Positions 7,379 to 15,721 of a DNA stretch of 47,906 bases are shown one piece after another. The notes under the pieces were generated by a model that was not told where the DNA came from, ran no database searches, and saw only the letters and a program-made list of their open reading frames with translations. A program made the position numbers and the translations under genes. Origin of the DNA: Pseudovibrio flavus (lineage in GTDB: Bacteria; Pseudomonadota; Alphaproteobacteria; Rhizobiales; Stappiaceae); NCBI RefSeq assembly GCF_009711345.1, contig NZ_SMMA01000063.1, forward strand, positions 306,765 to 354,670, read 5' to 3'. The number at the start of each line of letters is the position of its first letter. Within the stretch, counting starts at the first letter, position 1.

Positions 7379-8455
7379 ATGGCACGTATCGAGCTAAGTC
7401 ATATCCGCCACTCCTATAAGCCAAATCCCAAAAGTGATGAGGACTATGCGCTCAAGGAGGTCCACCAGACCTTTGAGGATGGCGGAGCCTACGCCCTTTT
7501 AGGTCCGTCGGGCTGCGGAAAAACGACGCTGCTGAATATCATTTCAGGGCTTTTAAAGCCATCAGAAGGCGACCTGCTCTTTGATGGAACGTCGGTTAAG
7601 GACTATTCCACGCAGGACCGGAATATCGCGCAGGTTTTCCAGTTCCCCGTCGTCTACGACACCATGACGGTTTACGACAACCTTGCTTTTCCTCTTCGAA
7701 ACCGCGGCGTTCCGGAAGATGAAGTTGGCCGAAAAACGCGCGATATCCTTGAGCTTATCGCGCTGGAACATAAAGCGGGAAGCAAGGCGAAAGGTCTTGG
7801 CGCGGACGAAAAGCAGAAGATCTCGCTGGGGCGCGGTCTTGTTCGTTCTGATGTGAATGCCATTTTGTTTGACGAGCCGCTCACCGTCATTGATCCGCAT
7901 ATGAAGTGGGTTCTTCGCTCCCAGCTAAAAGAGCTGCACCGTCAGTTTGCTTACACCATGGTTTACGTCACCCATGATCAGACCGAAGCACTCACTTTTG
8001 CCGATAAAGTGGTGGTGATGCACGAGGGGCAAGTGGTGCAGGTGGGCACGCCGGATGAGTTGTTCCAGAACCCAGAACATACCTTTGTTGGGTACTTCAT
8101 CGGCTCTCCGGGCATGAACATTTTGAAGTGCGCAATGAACGGCAACCAAGCCCGCATCGGTGAGCACACTATCGAGCTTAGCGGCCTAGGAAATCCTCCA
8201 GCCTCCCAAAACACAGAGCTTGGCATTCGGCCTGAATTTGTACGCCTGACTGAGGCAGGCAGCGGCATGCCTATCCAGATCCAAGCGGTAGAAGATGTCG
8301 GGCGTTACAAGATCGTCCGTGGTTTGCTTGATGGTTTGCCGCTTAACGCGGTGGTGCCGGAAGACCAAAGCATACCGGAAAGCGCGGCGGTGGAGTTCGA
8401 TACTCAGCGTCTAAATCTTTACGCCGATAGCTGGCGCGTGGCGCGGGAGGCTTAA
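7379..8455 (+). CDS. glpT: Glycerol ABC transporter ATP-binding protein GlpT
   Basis: 358 residues from the ATG at 7379 (GAGGAG upstream); an ORF extension to 7268 overlaps glpS and is not used. Walker A is GPSGCGKTT (42-50), the Q-loop VFQFPVVYD, Walker B AILFDEP, and the switch histidine is present (VTHD, H199). The signature motif is degenerate: LGADEKQKISLGRGL replaces LSGGQQQRVALGRAL. It is therefore the complement of GlpS. This is not the unrelated glycerol-3-phosphate antiporter that carries the same name in E. coli. A C-terminal TOBE-like domain follows residue 240. Confidence 0.9.
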   Translation: MARIELSHIRHSYKPNPKSDEDYALKEVHQTFEDGGAYALLGPSGCGKTTLLNIISGLLKPSEGDLLFDGTSVKDYSTQDRNIAQVFQFPVVYDTMTVYDNLAFPLRNRGVPEDEVGRKTRDILELIALEHKAGSKAKGLGADEKQKISLGRGLVRSDVNAILFDEPLTVIDPHMKWVLRSQLKELHRQFAYTMVYVTHDQTEALTFADKVVVMHEGQVVQVGTPDELFQNPEHTFVGYFIGSPGMNILKCAMNGNQARIGEHTIELSGLGNPPASQNTELGIRPEFVRLTEAGSGMPIQIQAVEDVGRYKIVRGLLDGLPLNAVVPEDQSIPESAAVEFDTQRLNLYADSWRVAREA

Positions 8456-8458
8456 GCA

Positions 8459-9355
8459 ATGGACAAGACCTTAAACAACAAAGCTTGGTTCATGGTGCTG
8501 CCCGTTCTTCTGCTGGTGGCGTTTTCTGCGGTAATCCCGCTCATGACGGTGGTGAACTACTCGTTTCAGGATTCTTTCGGCAACAACCAGTTCTTCTGGG
8601 CGGGGCTAGACTGGTTTCAGGAGCTTCTTCACTCCGAGCGCTTTCATAATGCGTTAGCCCGCAACCTCGTGTTCTCCGGCCTCATCCTTGCTATCGAGAT
8701 TCCTCTTGGCATTTGCGTTGCGCTTTGTATGCCGCGCAAAGGTATTGGCGTGCCTATCTGTCTTGTTCTTATGGCACTGCCGCTACTTGTGCCATGGAAC
8801 GTGGTGGGAACAATCTGGCAGGTGTTTGGCCGCGTGGATATTGGCTTGCTCGGCTATACGCTCAACGCTCTTGGCATCAACTACAACTACACGCAGGACT
8901 GGCTGGCCGCATGGATCACCGTTGTGGTGATGGATGTATGGCACTGGACAAGCCTTGTCGTGCTGCTGTGCTATGCGGGCCTTGTCTCTATTCCAGAGGC
9001 TTATTATCAAGCCGCGCGTATTGATGGCGCTTCCCGTTGGGCCGTGTTCCGTTACATTCAGCTACCAAAAATGCACCGCGTGCTTTTGATCGCTGTTTTG
9101 CTGCGTTTCATGGATAGCTTTATGATCTACACGGAGCCGTTTGTAGTAACGGGCGGCGGACCGGGCAACTCCACCACATTCCTCAGCATCGACTTGGTAA
9201 AGATGGCAATCGGTCAGTTTGATCTTGGGCCAGCAGCTGCCATGTCCCTCGTCTACTTCCTTATTATCCTGCTGTTTTCCTGGATTTTCTACACATTGAT
9301 GACCCGCGATAGCGACAGCACTGCTAACGCGAGTAAAGGAGGGTCCGAGGCATGA
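8459..9355 (+). CDS. glpP: Glycerol ABC transporter permease GlpP
   Basis: A 298-residue MalF-type permease with about six membrane segments. The EAA loop that docks on the ATPase is EAYYQAARIDGASRWAVFRYIQLP (about 180-203), followed by EPFVVTGGGPGNSTTFLS typical of this family. It begins 3 nt after the glpT stop. Its own stop overlaps the start of glpQ by 4 nt (ATGA), so the two permeases are translationally coupled. Confidence 0.93.
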   Translation: MDKTLNNKAWFMVLPVLLLVAFSAVIPLMTVVNYSFQDSFGNNQFFWAGLDWFQELLHSERFHNALARNLVFSGLILAIEIPLGICVALCMPRKGIGVPICLVLMALPLLVPWNVVGTIWQVFGRVDIGLLGYTLNALGINYNYTQDWLAAWITVVVMDVWHWTSLVVLLCYAGLVSIPEAYYQAARIDGASRWAVFRYIQLPKMHRVLLIAVLLRFMDSFMIYTEPFVVTGGGPGNSTTFLSIDLVKMAIGQFDLGPAAAMSLVYFLIILLFSWIFYTLMTRDSDSTANASKGGSEA

Positions 9356-10248
9356 CAACAACTCTGGACGCTAATACTCAAACGCCGCCGGTAAATGCGA
9401 GTTCCAACAGAGAGGGTTTTCAGCGAAAGACCCGCTCCAAGGCCGATATCAGCCGCTTTTCCTTCTTGGTGCCAACGCTCTACATCGTGTTTTTGATGCT
9501 GCCGATCTACTGGCTCATCAATATGAGCTTCAAAACCAATCAGGAAATTCTGTCGGTGTTCAGCCTATGGCCGCAGAACCCTACTTTGGCGAACTACATC
9601 GTCATCTTTACAGATTCCAGTTGGTACAGCGGCTACATCAATTCCATCATTTACGTGGTGCTCAACACTGTCATCTCGGTAAGTGTTGCTTTGCCTGCTG
9701 CCTATGCGTTTTCTCGCTATCGGTTCCTCGGTGACAAACACCTGTTTTTCTGGTTGCTAACTAACCGGATGGCGCCGCCTGCTGTGTTTGCGCTGCCATT
9801 CTTCCAGCTCTACTCCGCCTTCGGTCTTATCGATACCCATATTGCAGTTGCGCTTGCGCACACGCTGTTCAATGTGCCGCTCGCCGTATGGATTTTGGAA
9901 GGCTTTATGTCGGGCGTACCGAAGGAAATTGATGAGACGGCTTATGTTGATGGCTACTCGTTCCCACGCTTCTTCGTGAAGATATTCATGCCGTTGATCG
10001 CAAGCGGCATTGGCGTCGCTGCCTTCTTCTGTTTCATGTTCTCTTGGGTCGAGCTTCTCATTGCGAGAACACTAACGACGACGGATGCAAAGCCTATTGC
10101 GGCGACGATGACACGAACGGTTTCCGCCTCAGGGCTAGACTGGGGCGTGCTAGCGGCAGCGGGTGTGCTTACCATTATCCCCGGTGCGCTCGTTATCTGG
10201 TTTGTTCGCAATTACATAGCCAAGGGCTTTGCCCTCGGGCGGGTTTAG
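9352..10248 (+). CDS. glpQ: Glycerol ABC transporter permease GlpQ
   Basis: A 298-residue MalG-type permease with a longer cytoplasmic N-terminus (about 35 polar residues) and six membrane segments. The EAA loop is KEIDETAYVDGYSFPRFFVKIFMP (about 186-209). The protein ends in the usual FVRNYIAKGFALGRV tail of CUT1 permeases. It is not the periplasmic phosphodiesterase called GlpQ in enterics. Confidence 0.93.
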   Translation: MTTTLDANTQTPPVNASSNREGFQRKTRSKADISRFSFLVPTLYIVFLMLPIYWLINMSFKTNQEILSVFSLWPQNPTLANYIVIFTDSSWYSGYINSIIYVVLNTVISVSVALPAAYAFSRYRFLGDKHLFFWLLTNRMAPPAVFALPFFQLYSAFGLIDTHIAVALAHTLFNVPLAVWILEGFMSGVPKEIDETAYVDGYSFPRFFVKIFMPLIASGIGVAAFFCFMFSWVELLIARTLTTTDAKPIAATMTRTVSASGLDWGVLAAAGVLTIIPGALVIWFVRNYIAKGFALGRV

Positions 10249-10260
10249 GAGGGCGTACAC

Positions 10261-10542
10261 ATGGATCTTTCATGGATGGCATGGACCCAGCCTACCGCAA
10301 TTTTCTTCATAACAATTGCCAGCCTTATTGCAGGCATGGCGGTGTGGGAATGGTTTGTTCCCGGTGGCAGCCCGCGCTTTGGCATATTGCGCCTACATAC
10401 TACGCGCGGTGACCGCCTTTTTATCTCGCTGCTAGGCAGCGCGTTCATTTGTTTATTCTGGTTGGGATTTGTCGGGCCAAATCTCTGGTTTGCGCTCGGC
10501 GTTTGCCTTCTCTACGCCTTAGCGGTGTTTCGCTGGGTTTAG
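10261..10542 (+). CDS. glpU: GlpU, small membrane protein (DUF2160)
   Basis: A 93-residue protein with two hydrophobic helices (PTAIFFITIASLIAGMAVW and LFISLLGSAFICLFWLGFVG, continuing into a third C-terminal one). It matches the DUF2160 proteins always found between the permeases and the binding protein of glpSTPQUV operons. GAGGGCG precedes the ATG. Its role is not established; an accessory membrane subunit is the usual suggestion. Confidence 0.88.
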   Translation: MDLSWMAWTQPTAIFFITIASLIAGMAVWEWFVPGGSPRFGILRLHTTRGDRLFISLLGSAFICLFWLGFVGPNLWFALGVCLLYALAVFRWV

Positions 10543-10612
10543 GGCAAAGGCACAGGTGCGTGGGGGGACATTGAGCCACGCGCCGCACTCTTGGGAAACT
10601 TGGGAGGTAAGA

Positions 10613-12331
10613 ATGAGAGGTTCTTTATTGACCTCGGTTGCACTGGCAGGTCTGCTTGCTGCAACTGGTTCTGCATTTGCGGATATGGAAGCTGCGAAGA
10701 AATGGGTTGCGGACGAGTTCCAGCCATCGACGCTTTCTATGGACGATCAGATGAGCGAGATGGAGTGGTTTGTTAAAGCCGCTGAGCCGTTCAAAGGCAT
10801 GGAAATCAAAGTGGTTTCCGAAACCATCACGACGCATGAATACGAAGCGAAGGTTTTGGCAAAAGCCTTTTCAGAGATCACCGGCATTAAGGTCACTCAC
10901 GATCTGATCGGTGAAGGTGATGTTGTAGAGAAGCTTCAGACCCAGATGCAGTCTGGCGAGAACATCTACGATGCATACATCAACGACTCCGATCTGATCG
11001 GTACCCACGCCCGCTACCAGCAGGTTCGCAACTTGACTGACTGGATGGCGAACGAGGGTAAAGACGTTACTCTGCCTACGCTGGATGTAGAGGACTTCAT
11101 TGGCCGTTCGTTCACAACCGGCCCGGATGGCAAGCTCTACCAGCTTCCTTCCCAGCAGTTCGCGAACCTCTACTGGTTCCGCTATGACTGGTTCTCAAAC
11201 CCAGAAATCAAAGCTCAGTTCAAAGCCAAGTATGGCTATGAGCTTGGTGTGCCGGTCAACTGGTCTGCTTATGAAGACATCGCTGAGTTCTTCACCAACG
11301 ATGTGAAAGAGATCGACGGCGAGAAAGTCTATGGCCACATGGACTACGGTAAAAAAGACCCGTCTTTGGGTTGGCGCTTTACTGATGCCTGGCTTTCTAT
11401 GGCTGGCGCTGGCGACAAGGGCATTCCAAACGGCCTACCAGTTGACGAATGGGGCATTCGTGTTGACGGCTGTTCGCCGGTTGGCTCTTCCGTTGAGCGC
11501 GGCGGTGCAACCGATGGACCGGCCGCTGTTTACTCCATCAACAAGTACATTGACTGGCTGAAAAAGTACGCTCCGCCTGAAGCTCCGGGTATGGTGTTCT
11601 CCGAGGCTGGCCCAGTTCCTGCTCAGGGTTCTGTTGCTCAGCAGATCTTCTGGTACACCGCGTTTACCGCAGACATGGTGGCTGACGGCCTACCAGTTGT
11701 GAACGAAGATGGCACTCCAAAGTGGCGCATGGCTCCTTCTCCGAAAGGTTCTTACTGGGAAGAAGGCATGAAGCTGGGTTATCAGGATGCTGGTTCTTGG
11801 ACGCTGATGAAGTCCACTCCGGAAGACCGTGCAAAGGCAGCGTGGCTTTATGCCCAGTTCACCGTTGCAAAGTCTACTTCTCTGAAGAAGTCCCACGTTG
11901 GCCTCACCTTCGTTCGTGACAGCGATGTGCGTCACGAGTCCTTCACAGAGCGTGCGCCAAAGCTGGGCGGTCTGGTGGAATTCTACCGCTCCCCTGCCCG
12001 CGTACAGTGGACACCAACTGGCACCAACGTTCCTGACTATCCAAAGCTGGCTCAGCTGTGGTGGCAGAACATTGGTGATGCTTCTTCCGGTGCAAAAACT
12101 GCTCAGGAAGCAATGACTGCTCTGGCAACTGCACAGGATAAGGTTCTGGCCCGTCTTGAGCGCGCAGGCGTTCAGGGGGAATGTGGTCCAAAGCTGAACG
12201 AGCCACAGTCTCGCGATTACTGGCTGTCTCAGCCGGGCGCGCCAAAGGCAAAGCTCGACAACGAGAAGCCACAGCCGATCACCGTTGATTACGACGAGTT
12301 GATCAAAAGTTGGGCTGACGCAAACAAGTAA
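10613..12331 (+). CDS. glpV: Glycerol ABC transporter substrate-binding protein GlpV
   Basis: About 572 residues from the ATG at 10613 (TGGGAGG upstream); the open frame to 10556 has no such signal. A Sec signal peptide (SLLTSVALAGLLAATGSAFA) leads to the mature DMEAAKKW. It is much longer than typical sugar-binding proteins, as expected for GlpV, and carries the MalE-like segments GEGDVVEKLQTQMQSGENIYDAYINDSDLIG and DGKLYQLPSQQFANLYWFRYDW. Codon choice is strongly biased (CTG, GGT, AAC, GCT), suggesting very high expression. A strong terminator follows 26 nt later. No glpK, glpD or glpR is visible nearby. Confidence 0.93.
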   Translation: MRGSLLTSVALAGLLAATGSAFADMEAAKKWVADEFQPSTLSMDDQMSEMEWFVKAAEPFKGMEIKVVSETITTHEYEAKVLAKAFSEITGIKVTHDLIGEGDVVEKLQTQMQSGENIYDAYINDSDLIGTHARYQQVRNLTDWMANEGKDVTLPTLDVEDFIGRSFTTGPDGKLYQLPSQQFANLYWFRYDWFSNPEIKAQFKAKYGYELGVPVNWSAYEDIAEFFTNDVKEIDGEKVYGHMDYGKKDPSLGWRFTDAWLSMAGAGDKGIPNGLPVDEWGIRVDGCSPVGSSVERGGATDGPAAVYSINKYIDWLKKYAPPEAPGMVFSEAGPVPAQGSVAQQIFWYTAFTADMVADGLPVVNEDGTPKWRMAPSPKGSYWEEGMKLGYQDAGSWTLMKSTPEDRAKAAWLYAQFTVAKSTSLKKSHVGLTFVRDSDVRHESFTERAPKLGGLVEFYRSPARVQWTPTGTNVPDYPKLAQLWWQNIGDASSGAKTAQEAMTALATAQDKVLARLERAGVQGECGPKLNEPQSRDYWLSQPGAPKAKLDNEKPQPITVDYDELIKSWADANK

Positions 12332-12357
12332 GCTTTAAGTGCTTATGGCAAAAGAAG

Positions 12358-12386
12358 AACGGGCCGATCTCTCGGCCCGTTTTTTG
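12358..12386 (+). terminator. Rho-independent terminator of the glp operon
   Basis: AACGGGCCGA (12358-12367) and TCGGCCCGTT (12372-12381) form a perfect 10-bp stem with a 4-nt loop, followed by a run of T. It sits 27 nt after the glpV stop and between convergent genes. Confidence 0.93.
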
Positions 12387-12412
12387 TTGGCTGCTCTGTA
12401 AAAATGGCAGTG

Positions 12413-14173
12413 TCACGAGGCCAACAGGGTCCTGCGGGCTTTCTCCCCCTCGATGATTTCAGGAGCCAAAGCTTCATAGGCTTGGTACTGGGAAAGGAAT
12501 ACCCCACCTGTTAAATGCTCAACAAAGTCAGTGCGTTGAAGGCGATCCATCACAGGCCCCTTCACCTCTGAAAGGTGTAGAAGAACGCCCATATCCTTCA
12601 GCCGCAAATTAATCGCTTCAAGGGATTCCAAAGCGCTGAGGTCTAGAGCGTTGACCGCAGAGCACATCAGCACAACGTGTTTGATCGGTTGATCTTTGGC
12701 AACACGGTTATAGATGGTGTCTTCCAAAACGCGGGCGTTAGCAAAGTAGAGGCTCTCATCAATGCGGATGCTAACAAGGCTTTCCACCGTCAGCACTTTG
12801 TGACGGTTGATATTGCGGAAATGTTCCGTACCGCTCACCAAGCCAACCTCGGCAACATGGGGACGAGAGGTCTTGAAGAAAAACAGCACAATGGAGGTGA
12901 TCACGCCAACACTGATGCCAAGTTCCACTCCGAAGAAAAGGGTAACAAGAATAGTCGCAGCTACCGCGCTGAAGTCCTTTTTGGAGTAGTTCCACGTCTT
13001 CTTCAAAATTGAGAAGTCTACCAACGAAAGGACAGCCACGATGATTGTCGCTGCAAGAGTTGCCTTTGGAAGGTAGAAAATCAGAGGTGTTAGGAACAAA
13101 GCAGCAAACGCAAGGCCCATTGCCGTGTACGCGCCTGCTGCCGGAGTTCTGGCTCCAGCATCAAAGTTGACAACAGAACGGGCAAAACCGCCCGTAACCG
13201 GATAACCGCCTGTGAAAGCCGCGCCGATGTTTGCAGCGCCAAGGCCGATGAGCTCCTGATCAGGATCGATCCGCTGGCGCCGCTTTGCTGCCAAGGTCTG
13301 CGCGACAGAAACGGACTCCACAAAGCCAACGACAGAGATCAGCAGCGCTGGCATGAAGAGCGCTTCAATCAGGCCGAAGTTCAAATTCGGCATTACCAGC
13401 GGCGGCAAACTTTGAGGAACGTGGCCGACGATCTGAACGCCCTTGTCATCAAGCTTGAAAAGGTAAGCGAGAAGCGTCGTCATGAAGACTGCAAAGACAG
13501 GACCGGCCTTTGTGATGTTGCCTGCTAAGGTAGCGCCAAAACCGAGCCGGAAAAGCGCCGGTTTGAGGCCAGTTCGCATCCAAAACAAAGCCAAAAGCGC
13601 GCCACTGCCCACCGCTACCGTATAGAAATTGACTGCTCCCATGTTAGAAGCGAGCGAGAGCAAAACCTCCCATAATGTATGGCCGTGCGCATCTACACCA
13701 AGGACGTGCTTAAGCTGGCTTGCGGCGATCAATATTCCCGATGCTGTAATGAAACCTGCAATCACCGGATGGGAGAGGAAGTTGGCAAGAAAGCCCAGTT
13801 TAAACAAACCCATAACCAGCAATATACCGCCGGAAATAAGGGCAAGTGTAAGGGCCGCCGAAATGTAATCAGCGGTGCCGCTTTGCACGACTTGCCCCAA
13901 CGCTGCGGCAGTCATAAGCGATACCACCGCAACTGGACCTACCGCCAAAACACGGCTGGTGCCGAAAATGGCATAAAGCACGATCGGCGCGATTGAAGCA
14001 TAAAGCCCAGCTTCTGGCGGCAGACCTGCGAGGAGAGCATAGGCAAGGCTTTGAGGAATAAGCATTATAGTGACGATAACGGCTGCAATGCCATCATCCA
14101 TCAGCATGGTTTTATTGTAGGTCCGTCCCCACTCCAGAACAGGAACAAGGCGGCGAAGCTTTGAGGGTATCAT
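12413..14173 (-). CDS. SulP/SLC26 family anion permease with STAS domain
   Basis: About 586 residues from the ATG at 14171-14173; an upstream in-frame codon (14212) adds 13 residues and is less likely. The N-terminal two thirds form the SLC26 transmembrane domain, with MLIPQSLAYALLAGLPPEAGLYASI (SulP signature region) and GGYPVTGGFARSVVNFDAGARTP. The C-terminal 140 residues are a STAS domain (VVLMCSAVNALDLSALESLEAINLRLKDMGVLLHLSEV). The family moves sulfate, bicarbonate and other anions. It follows the persulfide dioxygenase and DUF442 genes on the same strand (118 nt gap), so sulfite or sulfate/thiosulfate transport linked to sulfide detoxification is the favoured inference. Confidence 0.9.
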   Translation of the reverse strand: MIPSKLRRLVPVLEWGRTYNKTMLMDDGIAAVIVTIMLIPQSLAYALLAGLPPEAGLYASIAPIVLYAIFGTSRVLAVGPVAVVSLMTAAALGQVVQSGTADYISAALTLALISGGILLVMGLFKLGFLANFLSHPVIAGFITASGILIAASQLKHVLGVDAHGHTLWEVLLSLASNMGAVNFYTVAVGSGALLALFWMRTGLKPALFRLGFGATLAGNITKAGPVFAVFMTTLLAYLFKLDDKGVQIVGHVPQSLPPLVMPNLNFGLIEALFMPALLISVVGFVESVSVAQTLAAKRRQRIDPDQELIGLGAANIGAAFTGGYPVTGGFARSVVNFDAGARTPAAGAYTAMGLAFAALFLTPLIFYLPKATLAATIIVAVLSLVDFSILKKTWNYSKKDFSAVAATILVTLFFGVELGISVGVITSIVLFFFKTSRPHVAEVGLVSGTEHFRNINRHKVLTVESLVSIRIDESLYFANARVLEDTIYNRVAKDQPIKHVVLMCSAVNALDLSALESLEAINLRLKDMGVLLHLSEVKGPVMDRLQRTDFVEHLTGGVFLSQYQAYEALAPEIIEGEKARRTLLAS

Positions 14174-14291
14174 GTGAGCACACGGGTAGCGTTCCTTGAA
14201 CGGGGCGAACAAGGTAAGTCTATGATATGGATACTGTAATTTGCCTCAAGTAGTGCCTTGAGCGCTACCTAAAACAACAGGTGCGGCAATC

Positions 14292-14627
14292 TTAGCTGGC
14301 TTGTGAACTCGCTGACCAAAGGAGAGTACAGCGAGCGCCAGAGCGGCAATACGCAAATATCGGCTTCGGCAGTTCCTCCAGCTGTCTGTTAAACTCTTCA
14401 ATAACAGCGAGCGAAAGATTGTGCGAAGAGATCGGTAGGAATCCAAAGCCCATACCCAGAGCTTTGGCCGCTGCGGCTACTTCCTCATAATCCGGCTGGC
14501 CGAACTCTTCTGCGTTCGGTCGGTTGCACATAATGCTACCGAAGCCCATTTCTTTAATATCTGCAACGTCTTGCGCGGTGATTTGACCTGCTACAGAGAA
14601 GTCGCTTGAAAGCTCTCTAATTTGCAT
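14292..14627 (-). CDS. DUF442 / TIGR01244 family protein (phosphatase-like fold, sulfur metabolism)
   Basis: A 111-residue protein of the domain that in Blh-type proteins is fused to, or encoded beside, a persulfide dioxygenase. Visible motifs are VAGQITAQDVADIKEMGFGSIMCNRPNAEEFGQPDYEEV (about 12-50) and the active-site loop AYCRSGARC (about 92-100), a CX4R loop where a catalytic Cys would form a thiol or persulfide intermediate. It starts 11 nt after the dioxygenase stop, so they are co-transcribed. The protein ends only about 11 residues after the loop, whereas longer relatives add 20-40 residues. A sulfurtransferase role is inferred from context. Confidence 0.85.
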   Translation of the reverse strand: MQIRELSSDFSVAGQITAQDVADIKEMGFGSIMCNRPNAEEFGQPDYEEVAAAAKALGMGFGFLPISSHNLSLAVIEEFNRQLEELPKPIFAYCRSGARCTLLWSASSQAS

Positions 14628-14638
14628 CTGTCTTCTCC

Positions 14639-15523
14639 TTACAGCTTGTTCAGCGGCACTTTGAGTACCGGATTTCCATCTTCATCTGTCGGAACTTCGC
14701 CTGCCCGCATGTTCACCTGCAAAGATGGAATAATCAAACGAGGCATCTGTAATTGCTTGTCCCGCTCTGTCCTGAAGGCGATAAAGTCTTCGCGGCTGGT
14801 GCCAGCCTTGACGTGGATGTTTCTGTCTTTTTCCGCAGAAACCGTTGTTTCCCATTGGATTTCCCTGCCGTTCGGGCCGTAATCATGGCACATGAACAGG
14901 CGCGTCTCATCTGGAAGAGAAAGGACTTTCTGGATGGAGTCGTAAAGCACACCGGCATCACCACCGGGAAAATCAGCCCGAGCAGAACCTCCATCCGGCA
15001 TAAACAGAGTATCGCCAACAAAAGCGGCATCACCCATCACATGCACCATGCAGGCGGGGGTGTGACCGGGAGTGTGGAGCGCGAGAACCTCCATATTTCC
15101 AACGCTGTAGGTATCGCCATCTTTGAAGAGACGATCAAACTGGCTACCGTCGCGCTGGAACTCTGTTCCCTCGTTAAACACCTTGCCGAAGGTTTCCTGC
15201 ACCGTAATGATATGTTCGCCGATGCCGATTTTTCCGCCAAGCTTTTCCTGAATGTACGGCGCTGCGGAAAGGTGGTCTGCATGGACGTGCGTCTCAATCA
15301 GCCACTCAAGCTTGAGGTCATTTTGCTTAATGTATTCAATGATCTCGTCCGCATGAGCATAAGAGATACGTCCGGCGGCGTAGTCAATGTCCAGAACCGA
15401 GTCTATCACCGCAGCAGCATTGCTATCTGGGTCTTTGACCACATAGCTGATTGTGTTGGTATCTGGATCAAAGAACGCCTTAACCTGCGGGCGCTTAGCC
15501 AAATCGATCGCAAAAGTAGACAT
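14639..15523 (-). CDS. blh: Persulfide dioxygenase-like MBL-fold protein (ETHE1/Blh type)
   Basis: About 294 residues from the ATG at 15521-15523 (GGGAG upstream; a GTG at 15535 is the alternative). The metallo-beta-lactamase core has THVHADH (78-84), LHTPGHTP (149-156), GDTLF (170-174) and CHDYGP near 215. This is the mononuclear iron His/His/Asp set of ETHE1-like persulfide dioxygenases, which oxidise glutathione persulfide to sulfite. The C-terminal region (NIHVKAGTSREDFIAFRTERD) is typical of the bacterial Blh branch. A DUF442 gene follows and a Crp-type regulator precedes it, making a compact sulfane-sulfur unit without a visible sulfide:quinone oxidoreductase. Confidence 0.9.
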   Translation of the reverse strand: MSTFAIDLAKRPQVKAFFDPDTNTISYVVKDPDSNAAAVIDSVLDIDYAAGRISYAHADEIIEYIKQNDLKLEWLIETHVHADHLSAAPYIQEKLGGKIGIGEHIITVQETFGKVFNEGTEFQRDGSQFDRLFKDGDTYSVGNMEVLALHTPGHTPACMVHVMGDAAFVGDTLFMPDGGSARADFPGGDAGVLYDSIQKVLSLPDETRLFMCHDYGPNGREIQWETTVSAEKDRNIHVKAGTSREDFIAFRTERDKQLQMPRLIIPSLQVNMRAGEVPTDEDGNPVLKVPLNKL

Positions 15524-15668
15524 GATCTCCCTCACTCAAATGACAGCGTACCTTGGAAGCAACCTTAGCCCGAAGCGTTAGTGTGAACTCTAACGCTATT
15601 TTCGCCTGCCAGCTGCGATTCCTTTAGTAAATCTGCATAAAAGATAGAGGGTGCTTTGGTGCCCTTCA

Positions 15669-15681
15669 GTGACGATGTCAC
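15669..15681. promoter_or_regulatory. Candidate Crp/Fnr-type operator or hairpin before the dioxygenase gene
   Basis: GTGAC-GAT-GTCAC is a perfect inverted repeat, with partial symmetry extending outward (CCCTT on the left, AAGGG on the right). It is about 150 nt upstream of the dioxygenase start and 40 nt after the regulator gene. The TGA-to-TCA spacing is 5, not the canonical 6, so binding by the adjacent Crp-family protein is only possible, not shown. Confidence 0.35.
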
Positions 15682-15721
15682 CAAAGGGACCAAATTGCAG
15701 ATATCAATTGAAGATTTGCAG

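Noticed and set aside
7379-8455. Naming as the glycerol-3-phosphate antiporter GlpT
   Set aside because: The product is an ABC ATPase with Walker A and B motifs; only the gene name is shared.
14753-15568. 271-codon plus-strand frame opposite the persulfide dioxygenase
   Set aside because: The opposite strand has intact catalytic motifs; the plus-strand translation has none.
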